Under the pieces are notes generated by a model, which was not told the DNA's origin, searched no databases, and saw nothing but the letters and a program-made list of their open reading frames with translations. A program made the translations under genes and the position numbers. Positions 1 through 12,393 of a DNA stretch of 64,000 bases are shown one piece after another (positions within the stretch are counted from its first letter, which is position 1; each line of letters begins with the position of its first letter). Origin of the DNA: Paracyclopina nana (lineage: Eukaryota > Arthropoda > Copepoda > Cyclopoida > Cyclopettidae). The DNA is taken from positions 6,014,001-6,078,000 of the forward strand of contig JAGUCH010000005.1 in the NCBI GenBank assembly GCA_019096065.1, in the 5' to 3' direction.

Positions 1-197
1 GCATAGTTACTGAGCCTCATGGTGAAAAATTGCTGCTATTACGTTGATGGTACATTTTCATGGTTATTCATTAAAAAGCTATTATTAACCAGATTTTTCT
101 CTCTATTATAGTTGAATTATTCCCTTTTATGGCATTAAATAAAATAGAAAAAATACCATCTTGGCACTAAGCCTTGATAGAAGCTGGCAGCAATTAC

Positions 198-1444
198 CTC
201 GTTACTCTTCTTTTGTTCCTGAGGGATTCTTTGGAGATCTTGTTGCCAATGCTCCCGGGATTCCAAAGCCTGCGAAGCATTCCAATGTAGAGGAAGACAA
301 TTAAAACGAGTGGAATTGCGTAGCTGGATACGAAAAAGGCCACGTAAAAGCCACTTTCGGAGTAGCCTTCACTGTCGAATCGACACCAGGAAATGACCTC
401 TGTCTTCTCTTCTTCATCTTCCTCTTTTTGACTCGAAATCACCTTTAAAGCCAATTTGCTGAAGCTGTCATTGCTCATGTCGTAGCCATGTCCATAATTC
501 GATTCCTTGGAGATGTTCAGCTTTTCTTGCTTGAACTGCAAGGGTATTAACGAGTTTTAATCATGTGCAAGGCCTAGTGTTGACTTTGTCCAGCTTATTT
601 GGCTTTTTTCAAAAGTGTTTGACCTTTTTTGCTCACGCTGTCACTCACCAACTCTGTTTAGACAGGTTTTGTTTACCAACACTGAAAGAGCGCCGCAATA
701 CCGTCGTGACTTATGTCAGCCAAAATGTCAAAAATGCCCAAAACGTCAACAGCATTTTGAAAAAGTTGGAGAAAATCACTTACTACAAGTTTGTGGCTCA
801 TCCAGACTGGAATTGTGGTCACTCCAATAATTGTCCAAAGGACAAAAATGGCCAATGTGGCATTTCGTATTGTCCGAAACTCCATTGAAGCCACCTTAAT
901 GAAATGGAAAAACAGGTCAGAATACTTGCTTACATTTTTCTGTATTTGTGTTTCTTACCGGATACACCACTGCGATAAATCTATCTATTGACATGAGGAT
1001 GAGAGTGTAAATGCTGACATAGGAAGTGAAGTAGATCAAATATTGCACAGTTTGACACCAGACAAGGCCAAAAGGCCAGGAATTGAGGACATAGTCTGTG
1101 GCTGTAAATGGAACACACAATATGATGAACAGCAGATCGGCCACGGCTAAATTGAGGATCAACAGGTTCGTGGTTGATCTCATTTGGACGTTGGTTGCCA
1201 CCACAATTATCACGAGAGCATTGCCAAAGATCCCCACGAGGACAATTAATCCAAAGGCCAATGGCACGAAAAGTGTGGTGAGTATTTGTATCAGCTGCTT
1301 GGGCGTGAAAAGGAACTGCTCTTCTTCGGCATCAGCCTCGATAAAGGCCAGACTTTCTTCAGTGGTATCGATGCTAACGTTGTTTTGCATTTTGACCTTG
1401 AAGAAAAGGCCGGAAATTGGCTTAGAAAGCAAAATTATTTTCAC
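198..1444 (-). CDS. AstA-R: Allatostatin-A/galanin-type neuropeptide GPCR, 3' truncated
   Basis: Class A peptide receptor of the plasma membrane, expected to bind allatostatin-A (FGL-amide) peptides. I read three exons: 959-1444, 784-894 and 198-535, joined by clean GT-AG sites in matching phase, giving about 311 residues. Visible are TM1 with GNALVI, TM2 with NLLILNLAVADLLF, the extracellular Cys before TM3, and at the end of TM3 SIDRFIAVVYPV (DRF in place of DRY, as in insect AstA receptors). TM4 is in exon 2 and TM5 in exon 3. ECL2 carries an unusual acidic stretch (KEEDEEEKTE) before its Cys. Exon 3 ends in a donor after KRRVT, where TM6 should follow, so TM6-7 and the tail lie beyond the left edge. 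The start is the first ATG; a second ATG 18 codons later is possible. Galanin-receptor-like is the alternative name; family assignment is firm. Confidence 0.88.
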
Positions 1445-1647
1445 ATCAACCGCTTTTGTCTGAATGCAGTTTTTGGTTGAATATCGCGTATTCTAATGGA
1501 TCAACTTTGCAACGAGAGTCAATTGTAATCTTCCAGATTGGCTATCAGTTGCCAAAACTGAATTTCACTCGCGTAGAAAAAAGTTTAATATCGACAAGAT
1601 TTGTTCAAGATTAGAAAGCTCAATTTAGGATATCTGAGCCCATTTTA

Positions 1648-4600
1648 TTACTCCACGACAAGTTTTATGTTCACATTGCCATATTTTGGATTGTACTCTT
1701 CATACAATGATTTCAAGCTTTCCACATATTTGGTGTGGAGCTCTCCAATGTCTTCAGAGGTTGGATTCTCCACCTTCGCTACACTGATTGGCTTTCCAAC
1801 AACAACAGTGATGGGTTTACGGTGGGGCACAATGCCATAGTTGTATTGAAACATGCCACGCCCAAAGAATAGCACAGGAGTGAAACCCACCCACTTTTCA
1901 GCCCATTTTTGAAAGCTTCTCAGTCTCGAGCCTAAATAAGTCGATCATATACAGATGCAAAGCAAAAGCAAATCACGGAAGATTTATCCAAAATTACCAT
2001 TAATAGTCAAATATAGCCAAAAAGTACGTTTTAAAACAATCAGCTAGAATTTTTCTGAATAACCTTTTTGTGTGCAACTTTTTTTTACATTTCATGGCAA
2101 AGAAAGCCACATATTTTTCCATGTGTTTTGTAGCAGAGCTCATGTGTCACGAAAAGAGAGCATGAATTATGGATGCACCACATGTTTGGCGGTTGGAAAA
2201 AATCCATCAAAAATAACATTCTTTTGCATAGAATAAGGATAATTTACCATCATGTGCTTTCACTTGGTCATAGATATAATTCTCTCCAAATGAGAAAGTC
2301 GGTACCAAGTCCACTCCAAATCTGAGTGCCAACTTTATGAAGCCTTTCCTGCGATTCAAAACTAGACGAATAACATCATCCTCACAGTTTAGAGCTTCAA
2401 GAGCTCCTCCTGGAACCAGAACAGCAGCAACACCCTTTTCTTGCCTGGACAGTGTAAGCAATCAATTTTTAATAAACAGTTAATGGAAGAAGAAGGGTCC
2501 TATATGATATGTAAATCTGCATCAGACATTTGGCCTCTTATCAACTGCAGATACTTTTATGAAGCACAATCCCAACCAGACAAACGATTAGGTTTTAATC
2601 GGTAGTTTTTGGATATTTTTTTTTTTTTTTTGTAATTTTCAAAAAAATTTCTTGAAATATTATTCTTTAGTGTTTTCTAATATAGAATTACACGTTTTTA
2701 CAAAAATTATTATCATAGTTTTTGAGTAATGATTTTTTGAAAATTCACATGTGTCTCAATTTTGACGCAACTGAAAACTTGATGTTTTTTTGTTGATATT
2801 TATTTTTTTCTTCTTTTTTATAATAGCATTGTTGGAATAAGTAAGAAAAATATTATTTTTTTTAAAAATAATTAAATTTTAATTAAGTATTTAATATGTA
2901 TTTTATTAGTATTTTTGTATTTTAATTCTTAATTAATACTCCTTAATTTAAATCACAATTTTTACTGATTTTATATTACGCAATTTCTATAATTAATATT
3001 GCTATTTTATTGATATAATACACCATTTCATAAATGTACTTTCTTACAAAAAATTTTTTATTGAGTATAATAAAAAATAAGTATTTTTACTGTACTATAT
3101 TGATTAAATTAATCTGTTTTTTAAATATATTTCCTTAAGTACTACTGAAAACAATTTGTATGATTTTAATTAGCACTAAATGATTAGAATACGAAGCACT
3201 CATTCTGACGGACCTCGAATGCATGCTAGCATTAACATATGTTCTTTCTTAGTATTAATTGGGTACTAATGCCATTTCCACAGTCTCTACTAATGCTGTT
3301 CCATCTCTAATGGTGCAGCTCAAAAATTAGGCATGCTATTTTGCTACTAATGCCATAACTGACTGTGCACTCTTTCTGACTGGCTTCAAAAACAGCATAG
3401 AATAAAAGTCGGTACTTTTACTGTCTTAAATGTGTTCCAATGCCATTTTCACAGTCTATACTAATACTGTTCCATCCGAAATAGTGCAGCTCACAATGTG
3501 GGCATGCTATTTTGCTACTATTGCCATACCTGACTGTGCACTCTTTCTTAGTGGCTTTGAAAACAGCAAAGAATAAAAGTCGGTACTTTTTTGGTGCTAA
3601 TGCCATTTCCACAGTCTCTACTAATGCTGTTCCATCCGTATTTTATCTGTTTTCTTGAATTAAACTTAGAAAATTATTCAGAGATGGCGCTGCCTACATT
3701 TCATTATATTTTGAAAATTCTCTTGTAAATAACTTTTATTGAGTTATAGATTTTGAAAAAAAGTATTAATAGCTTTTAGCTGCAAGTACGTAAATATGTG
3801 ATTGAAAATGACAATCATTCTTATTTCTAATAAAATAAGTAAAACTTCATAAAAAATCAAATGTATTTGATAGGAAAGAAGGTATTTGCTTAAGTGCTTA
3901 TATTTCACATAACTATATATGATTGCCAATCATGTAGTTACTGATGATTGGAAAAAATTCTCTTTAGTAGAGAATTGAGCCATCTAATTTTAGGCATGCA
4001 AAGTTCCTAATTTTGCACTATAATAAATAATTGGAATATATTTTTTCCTTACTGCATCTTTAATCGTGTCCATAATTTCGATTGGAAATCCAGTTCCTAG
4101 AGAGTGTATTATGTCTGATTTAGGAAATGCCATCTAATTGTATACAAATGTGTATAATTAATACTGAGTTTACAAAATTATTTTAGTTCTAATTCATGTT
4201 TTACAAATAAAAATACTGTGTCAAAACTTATATACAAAAATTAAAATTCCATATAAATAAGTTGTTTACTAATAAAATACAGAAAAAATACATGCTATAA
4301 TTTACAGGAATTTAAAAAAAACTGACCCCATAATAAATAAGTTTGAAGTCTGAAAAATTGGGAATTAATACTAATTAAAATATTTTATCCTCATTTTAAG
4401 ATTAACATATTTCATAAACTAATGAATAAGTAATAAAAAATTTAATTCCTACGGCATCATTGGAATGCAAGCATTACATTTTCCATGATTTCAAAATCAT
4501 AGCATCAATTTTTAAGATTCCGTATTTCGCAAATCATATGTTTACTCAAAACGTTACACGTTTCTCGGTACTAATGACAGATCGAACTAAATAAAACCCT

Positions 4601-6605
4601 GTAGTAATATAGTATTAATTCCCTACTATTTTTCAGTTTGTCTGGTTGGGATGTTATTTCTGTCTCGAGAGAACCTAAGAAGCTTTTTACAAAGGTAAAA
4701 TATCCAGCAATTTCAGGCAGCAAAAATAAAGTGAAATTGTAGAAAAATAAGAGTACGTGCTTCTTCATCAGGGAAAATAGACTAATGAAGTTTGGCAACA
4801 AAGCTTTAGCTAGCTCTTGTTAATTACAATTTTAGTACAACTTGGTGTGTAATTGCTAGCGCAAATAATGTCTGGCATTAATTTACACAACTCTGGCCTT
4901 CATTATAATCACTAATGAATGGTGAAACACTTTTCACTTCGTGCCTAATCATGGTAAAAGAGCACAATATGCAAAGCTATTGTGCTCATTTGGCTGAGAT
5001 TAGCTTCTATTACATTTATCTTGATGTACTGCCTTCCATGAGATAAAGATATGTTCATCTACAAAGAGCAGAAAAATCTTGACGAGAGGAAACCTTTTGC
5101 TTCCTCTTTCAATTTCAGTTTTGGAAAATGAAAACCAATTTGAAAGAGTACAATTGACCCTCATTACAAAGTAATTTGACTTGAGTGCAACATTTTGCCA
5201 AATAAGATGTAGCTTACGTCAAAAGTCGAAACGTCGTCATGCAATGTAGATGAACACCACATTAGATGGATAGTTCTGATGAGAAGCATTCATGGTACCA
5301 TAGTAAGATAATTGTTATGCTACGTGAGCAATTGCTCTTTGATCGCCGTAATTTCAGCCACAAAAGAATTTGGGATAAAAAGTCATAAGAAATTACTTGA
5401 GTAGAGCTTCCATGCCTTCTTTGGTGGCAGCACAAGCACCAGTGGATAAGAAGATTTCTCGATAGCCAGGAAACATGAATTGGCCTTTAAGTGTGAGCAA
5501 CCTTGCAGTAAGGCCAGGAAAAAGGTCACTGAAGCCAGCTGCTTCAGTGCCAAAAGAGCAGAATGCCCCAGCACACAAAACTCCATGGGGATGGCTTCCA
5601 AAAAGGTAAGTTTGGTCTGGGCTTAATTCAGCTGTTTTCACCAGCTCAATGGGAAAAAAGGAGCGGAAATACCTCCAAATCCACCAATTTCGTACAAAAC
5701 TGGGCATAAAACGATGGGAATTAGTTAACAACCTATAACTAGAGAGCTATCATTTATTTCTTGGTGTTGCTGATTTGGAGAGCTTCTTGGGCAATCTTGG
5801 AAACTTTTTTTTTTCAATTTGTGCTGCTCTTACGTCAGCCAAGGACACAAAAAGGGAAACTTTTCAAAGTAAGGCAGTTTTTCCTCATTTGCTACAATAT
5901 AGTAGTATTAGAGCTGCAAAAGCATATATGGCCAGAAGGCATCCCTCTTTCTCATTCAATCAGCACCTTATGCAAATAGTTGCTATGGCAAAGAGCCAGG
6001 CTTAATTTCAAAAAGTGCCAGGGGTAGATGAACAACTTTCCCTATTCTTAAACTTTTCCTGGGACTCTTGAAATGGAGCCACAGTGAAGAATTGGGATAT
6101 TAAGACATCTCCCCTGACCTTAAAAATTGATAACTCATTCATGAGCAAAGCAGAGAAAAAGAGCTGATTCTATCTTATCAGAATCAGTAAAAATAGCCTG
6201 ACTTAATCTCCAAGAAAAGGGCTTTTCTTACTTATTTTTTCTTCCCCCTGAAAAGGGTGTTTTCCAGTCATAAATGACCCATGTGATGTAAAGAATTGTG
6301 ATCCATTTATAAGAAGTCAAAGCCAATAGCGAGAGAACCAAAGTTGTGACCAGTCCCAGAAGCAAAAATGTTGAAATCCAATAGAACACAGCAAAAGTCT
6401 GGAGCCTCCTTTCAAACGGGATCAGCAAAGGGGCAAACTTGATGCCCCAAACCTCAAAGGAGCCAGTTTTATTGCAATTATTGCTGGCTGTAGTCGTTGT
6501 TGTTGCCATGTTCGTTGCCTTGCTGCTATTATTTAGAACTGCAGCTCTGTACTTAGGGTCAGATTTCAGTTTTCTCAAACTGATAAAAACGTGTTTCTTG
6601 GCCAA
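1648..6605 (-). CDS. DGAT2/MGAT-family acyl-CoA acyltransferase
   Basis: Endoplasmic-reticulum enzyme that transfers an acyl chain from acyl-CoA to mono- or diacylglycerol. Four exons fit in phase: 6232-6605, 5397-5732, 2248-2444 and 1648-1931, giving 396 residues. The N-terminus is longer than usual and rich in Thr/Asn, followed by the paired hydrophobic segments (around residues 70-110). The catalytic HPHG is in exon 2 (GSHPHGVLCAGAF), exon 3 carries VPGGALEALN, RKGFIKLAL and FGENYIYDQV, and exon 4 ends with a conserved family tail (GKPI, HTKYVESL). All family landmarks are present, so the enzyme looks functional. The 2.95-kb intron between exons 2 and 3 holds a 2.1-kb DNA transposon and a copy of the TAGATGAAC motif. 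DGAT2 versus MOGAT cannot be decided from sequence inspection. Confidence 0.9.
2571..4650. mobile_element. DNA transposon, terminal inverted repeat CCCAACCAGACAAAC (copy 1, intronic)
   Basis: A 2.08-kb AT-rich element bounded by CCCAACCAGACAAAC and its exact reverse complement. It lies in an intron of the acyltransferase gene. It has no long ORF and so looks non-autonomous. Internally, a unit of about 163 bp repeats in tandem (around 3268, 3434 and 3597, each starting near ATGCCATTTTCACAGTC). Several interior blocks, for example around 3690-3730, 3950-4010 and 4523-4571, recur in reverse orientation in the element at 7645-10301, which proves a shared family. I could not see a clear target-site duplication. 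Confidence 0.8.
5247..5264 (+). repeat. Dispersed 18-bp motif TAGATGAACRNSNCATWW, copy 1
   Basis: TAGATGAACACCACATTA, in an acyltransferase intron. A partial copy (TAGATGAAC only) is at 5053-5061 on the minus strand and another at 6025. Confidence 0.8.
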
Positions 6606-7644
6606 ACAAAAGTGTCAACTCTGGAAATTATACGTAGTCACCTCAAACATTATTTTTTCAGTCACTATTTGGATGCATGGTCAAAGCATAAGCTTGTTTT
6701 TCTTTTTAGCCATTTTTTTGTTTATGTTTTTTTAGAGTGAGATAACGCGCAATTTTCTCATTCCCACGCAATCTCTCTCAAAATATCATTACTTGACAGA
6801 AAGACATGATACGTTCACATTTTGCTTTGAAGTTTTTTGTTCATTAGGGTTAGAGTGCAGTAGATTAATTGGAGCTTTTGGTACACTATGCAGTACATAA
6901 AAAATACTGTTGGCATCTTTCGTAATTGCGACAGGATTAGCACGTTTCATAACGACAGATCACCTTTCAGGGCAAATTCTCAGCTTACTGCTGTAGCATT
7001 GAGGAAAAGATCAATTTTTGCCTTTTCATGCTGCATATTCACCCTTCAGCAAGAGTTATTAATCTTCTTATTTGCTGCACTAAAATAGCTAAGCCCTCAT
7101 TTCAGATTAACCCTTAAGTACATTTTTATCGAGGTCATTTCAACTTTTGTAAGAAATTGAATTCAGCTGCAAATTCAATTTTGTCAGAAGAAACAACTTT
7201 CCTTTTGGCATTTTTAAATTGAAAGGTAAATTGACTGATGACAATGCAGTTTCACCATTCCGTTCAATTGCTTGAATTCCATATATGACATTTTAAACCA
7301 AAAAAGTGTGTTAAGAGTATTGTCAAAACATGAATTAGATGAACACCCCATATAAGCTCTTAATTCTGTAAGATACACTGTTCAGCTTAACTTTTTCACT
7401 CAGTTGTTGAGCAGAAAATACGCGTTTGAGTGGCAGCTTTATTTTGGAAAAAGTGGGGAAATGTAATCTGTTTAAAACTGTAGGATGACATTCCTAAAGT
7501 GCAAGAGCCGTATGTGTACAATATATTGCATCATCGCTCAATCCCAAATACTAGGCGAATACACTTTTTAAGGGGGATAAAGGAGAATCCGCATGTGTTA
7601 CAATATGTCTAACATTTTAAGCTTAAAGGATTGAAAAACAGAGG
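6606..7644. other. Intergenic stretch between acyltransferase start and transposon copy 2
   Basis: Upstream region of the acyltransferase. AT-rich, no convincing ORF or splice-consistent exon on either strand. It contains one TAGATGAAC motif copy at 7336. The acyltransferase promoter must lie at its left end, but I see no clear TATA or initiator. Confidence 0.6.
7336..7353 (+). repeat. Dispersed 18-bp motif, copy 2
   Basis: TAGATGAACACCCCATAT, intergenic, upstream of the acyltransferase. Confidence 0.8.
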
Positions 7645-8028
7645 CCCAACCAGACAAACTGAAAAATAGTACCGAATTAGTACTTATTTAATACAGGTAT
7701 TTATTCCGTTGATTAAGGCATTTCTACCGAGAAAAGTGTAACGCTTTGAGTAAACATATGATTTGCAAAATACTTATTTTTTAAAATAGATGCAATCATT
7801 TTAAAATGATAAAAAATGCAAAGACCACATCCCAGTGATTATGAATGATTAAATTTTTCATTTATCACAAACTTTAAAAGTTATTTCAATTTGAAATTTC
7901 ATGTTTTGACTTTTTGATAGTATTAATTTCCTAGAAATGCTATTTTGATAGGATAAAGAACCCCTTTTTTTGTCTGTTTTTGTTGTATGTATTATTTTGG
8001 TATTAAATGCAATAAATACTTTGTTATT

Positions 8029-8239
8029 AGGCCGTTCTCATATTGCCGGAAAAAGCTAAGCTAAGGTGAAAATAGCTAAGCTAAGGTAAAAATAGCTAAG
8101 CAAACGCTCAACATTTCAAGCAAAGTAGCTGCTTTTTGTGAATGTTGAGCGAAATAACCGGTTTTCGTTGCATAATTTTTACCTTAGCTTAGCTAATTTT
8201 ACCTTAGCTTAGCTTTTTCCGGCAATATGAGAACGGCCT
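8029..8239. mobile_element. Foldback MITE, AGGCCGTTCTCATATTGCCGG ends
   Basis: A 211-bp near-perfect palindrome. The first and last ~40 bases are exact inverted copies (AGGCCGTTCTCATATTGCCG and complement, followed by GAAAAAGCTAAGCTAAGGT). Inside, AGCTAAGCTAAGG is repeated, and a second hairpin is formed by CGCTCAACATT and AATGTTGAGCG. It sits inside the larger transposon. A second, left-truncated copy is at 19725-19895 and a worn fragment lies near 30660-30694. Confidence 0.85.
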
Positions 8240-9595
8240 TTTATACATGCAGAGTGAGCAAATAGAGTTCAATTGCTGTAATTGTTCAGTGGCAACTGTT
8301 ATTATTTGATCTGTCATTTATTACTTTCTTATAGATATTTGTTAATCAAATTAATTAAATGAATACAATTAGAACATATATAATATGATCGTGATTGCCA
8401 TGTTTGATGAAATATACAATCTAAATTTTAATTATTTAATATACACTTTGTTTTATCAGTTAAATACTTTAATGTTTTTATTCGTATTGTGTAAATGTAT
8501 ATATTTATGTATATATTTCCTAGAAATGTCATTTTGAGCTGCTAAAGAACACATTTTTTGTTGTTTTTCATCTGTTTTACTGAAGCACAAACTTAGAAAC
8601 TTTGCGTGCCTTAAATTTGATGGCTCAATTCTCTACTTAAGAGAACTTTATCCATTCATCAAACTAGATTATTGATAATCATATAAAGTTAAGAGAATTA
8701 TAAGCACTTAACCCAATATCTTGTTTCCGAACAATACATTTGATTTTTTTATGAAGTTTTACTTGTTTTATGAGAAATAAGAATGAATGTCATTATGAAT
8801 AGCATATTTAGGTACTTACAGCTAAAAGCTATAAATACTTTTTTTCAAACTCTATAACTGAATAAAAGTTGTTTACAAGAGAATTTTCAAAATATAATGA
8901 AATGTAGGCAGCGCCATCTCTGAATAATTTACAAAGTTTATTTGAAGAAAACAGTCGCAGTTGAGAATTGACTGCGAAAATACAGACTGCTTAATTGGAT
9001 TTACGAGGTATTTCGGACGGATTAAATACAGACTTTTCACTATGTGACTTTTGAGACACCACTGCTTCGGAGCACAGTCTGTATTGGCAATCATAGTGAT
9101 CTAGCATACTGACAGTATGGGGTGCACTTTTCAAGAATTGACCGCGATAATACAGACTGCATAATTGGATTTACGAGGTATTTCGGACCGATTAAATACA
9201 GACTGTTCAAAACATTGGTATTAAGAAATAATACTAATTTCTATATCAATGTTATATCCCTTTGCTACTAATATCAATTATAAAATTTTATTAGGTAAAC
9301 ATGAAGGTCTGTACTGATTAAGATATAACAAGATTATAGGTATAGTTACATACAAAAATACTAATTAAATACACAACAAATACTTATTTAAAAAATCATT
9401 AATATTATTAAAAAATCATGATTTTCTCATTTAGTATAACGTTACAGTCAACAAGGATAAGGAAAAAAGTTAATGAAACCTTAAACAAAATAGTTTATTT
9501 ATGGGTCAAAATTGAGTGAAACAAAGATTTTTAAAAAATCATATCTCCAAAAATATTAATAAAAATCATTAATAAATATGATATTATAGGGTGTA

Positions 9596-10174
9596 CTGGT
9601 AAAAGGCACTTTTTGGGAAAGGCACCTACATAAATTGGCACTAATATAAAAGGCACCATACAATATAAGCACTTAAATAAAAGGCGCTATGTAATATTAT
9701 TGGCACCCCTTGAATAAGGCACCCATCTGAAAATTATTTGATCGCTTTGGATAAAAAAAATCAGTGTTCGCAACTTTGGACAACTTTTGAAAGTGCAAGT
9801 ATGAAACCTCATTTTTGCACATTCATTGCAGCTAAAAATAGCTTGCCATATACTTTTTTGCATCCGTTTTCATTTTGACATTTTGCCAAAATGAAACGAT
9901 TAAAGCAAACTGATGCTCAAGAAACAGAAAATGCCCCTTTTTCGGGCTAAAAATCATGTGATATTGGTCACTTACCTTGACATCGAGCGAACACCTCAGC
10001 AAGCTATTTGCCCTCCTCCTAAAATACCATGTCACCACCTTGCGGAAATTTGAGTCTCTAATAAAGCTCATTTGTCTTGCTTGCTATTAGTTGTTGCAGT
10101 GCCTTTTATGAATGGTGCCTTTTATTGCAGTGCCAATTTATATAGGTGCCTTTCCCAAAAAGTGCCTTTTACCA
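9596..10174. mobile_element. Foldback element with AAAAGGCAC arrays
   Basis: The left arm starts CTGGTAAAAGGCACTTTTTG and continues GGGAAAGGCACCTACATAAA; the right arm is its inverted copy ending in CTTTTACCAG. Both arms carry several spaced copies of AAGGCAC. Arm homology may extend outward by a further 10-15 bp with mismatches, so the exact ends are uncertain. No coding capacity that I trust. Nested within the transposon copy at 7645-10301. Confidence 0.75.
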
Positions 10175-10301
10175 GCAGAGCCATATTATATAGTCAAATA
10201 CTACGAGGAATATGATTTTAATAAAAATTTTCGAAAAATCCTAAAAAAAAATTTGAAATGGATAAACGACCGAGAAAATACAGGCTGTTTGTCTGGTTGG
10301 G

Positions 10302-12393
10302 GGATATGTATTTGATTTTCAAGCCTCAGAAGAGGCTCTCAAGTTTTTGAGCTCCTCACTCATCCATTTTCAAAGTCTACAAAGAAAGTTAAAGTCTTTC
10401 GGAAAGTGCAATCGGTTTTCCCAGCTCCTTTGGTGCTTTATAGCATTCATACAAAATAATGTAATTGTGTGCATGAAATCCATTCAGGTAAACTTACGTT
10501 TGATTGGAAGATTGTAGGCAAATTCGGTTCTATGTTCGGCTAGCCAGATTCATTTTTTTCTGGCATTGACCACGTACGTAGTGGGCCTTGGCTGTCTTCG
10601 TTAGAAGATAGATGAAGCTGCTGCAAAGGTGAAAGTAAGTGCTTTTCAATGACCAGCTGTATCTTACAATCATGCTACACTCATGCATACAGGGCTTAGC
10701 TTGAAAAATAAGTGTACTTTCAATAGTCTGTTCAGCTTTTGAAGGGACACTCTGTATGCAGGTTGATTTGTTTTCCCGTGCTTTGATAACAGTAAGTAAT
10801 TAAGACGGTAGTGCTTTTATGATAATATATGTTTCATCCTAGTCAACAAACGTCTAAAAAACAATGGATTTTCCTAACAAATATTTGTATATGAGAAGTA
10901 CTTTCGAAATCTGCATAATCTTCATTGACTTGGAGGGAAGAATACAAAGCAATAAAAAGTGGCCATTTTTTATGAAAGTTTCATGGCCTAATATGATAAG
11001 CTGTTGATACTATTACTAGTAGTGTCACTAAATCCAGACGCACGCTTGGCTTTGCCTAAAGATAACTTTGAGAGACTGTTTGTACGTTTGGACAAGGACT
11101 TCTCTATATATGTGCTTTTTTCTGGAAGTGCAGCTAGTATAAGAGATTTACAAACAAAACAAGAGCTAACTTTCTTACCCTCTAAAAAGTCAGCATCTGC
11201 ATAATTAACTTTTTAAACTCAATTTGTAAGCTAACTCCTTGAACTTTGAACCCCTCAAAAAAGATAAGAATTAGCATGGACTGCAACATAAAACAGAGGC
11301 TCCTTGGCCTGGCCATGGCTCTGGCCTTTTTAGAACCTGAAGCAGACCTTTTTCCCTTTTTCAGCAATTGCACCAAAAGCACATCTCATGTATCCAGATG
11401 TATTTAAAGAAAGTATTTAAAGATTATTATTTTTCCAGCACCCATTCCCACCCAGATACTTTTAGGTAATCAATGTATGTACTTCTGGGTTAAAAATAAG
11501 TGTAATTCAAGTAGAGGAAGTTACAAATACCTGAATGAGTCCAGATGTGATGATGCTGACAGGTTGGTCCAATCAGAGCTTCTGCTGCATCCAAAGTTCG
11601 CAATTGAAATGAGCTTAGTTTGGAGAGCCGTTCGAGGCCGCCTCAGAGGCCGCAATAAGTAATGCGCTCACGGAGAAAGCCTGCTTCTTCTTCATGTGAT
11701 CTCGTTAGCATCGCGATCGCTTCTTCTTTGACAAAGCTAATATGCTCCCATGGTTGAACAGCCAAGCAAGATTTTCAGCCAATTTAAAGAGCACATTTTC
11801 TATCCTACCATATCCTTCTACGCATTACATACTTGTTGCGATACAAGGAAAATTCTGAATAAAAGTTGGCAAAAGTGGACAAGTCTCAGTGTTTTCTTAT
11901 ATTTTTTCTTTTCAGCTACCTGACATTTCATTTAAAAAAAGATATTGCAAGTTTGTAAGCGAAACCTTCAGTCAAGACCGATTTGATTGTTACATAATTT
12001 CGTAAAATCCTTGCATGAGATATCTCAGGATCCATAATTCTCCCGAAAAGTGCCATGTCACGACAGCTAATTTACCCTCTCATTAGGCTGCAAAAAGTAC
12101 TTAGGTAATTCCAAACAAAGTAAAATACTTTTAGCTGCTGTTATTGTATCCCAGCTAGGAATAGCTTCGCTGTATTTTCAAAGACTGGAATAGTGACAGG
12201 GCAGTATTTTTGGACCATATCACGCTATCGTAGCAGTTGTATATTGCATATAGTAGCTAGCATACATATCATGATGATAACAAAACCAAGAATAAAAAAG
12301 CTGGCACAAAATAATCATAAAATAAATATAGGAAGGAGGAACGTTACAGAAAGAAGTGGAATAAATAGAGTAAATATGGCTGATGTGGTTTCT
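10302..12393. other. Intergenic stretch, no gene seen
   Basis: About 2.1 kb between the transposon and the 3' end of the YGAP gene. The open frames here are short, lack splice-consistent partners and resemble nothing I recognise. Confidence 0.6.

Larger units (their letters stand above)
7645..10301. mobile_element. DNA transposon, CCCAACCAGACAAAC family (copy 2, inverted, with nested insertions)
   Basis: Bounded by CCCAACCAGACAAACTG at the left and its complement at the right; 2,657 bp. Interior blocks match copy 1 in reverse order: the segment around 7720-7765 (ACCGAGAAAAGTGTAACG), the one at 8600-8650 and the one at 8870-8940 (containing GGCAGCGCCATCTCTG). It carries a 211-bp foldback at 8029-8239 and a 580-bp foldback at 9596-10174. 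Subtracting both leaves about 1.87 kb, close to copy 1, so these are later insertions. An internal direct repeat is visible at about 8960-9035 and 9135-9205 (TTGGATTTACGAGGTATTTC). No transposase ORF is visible. Confidence 0.8.
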
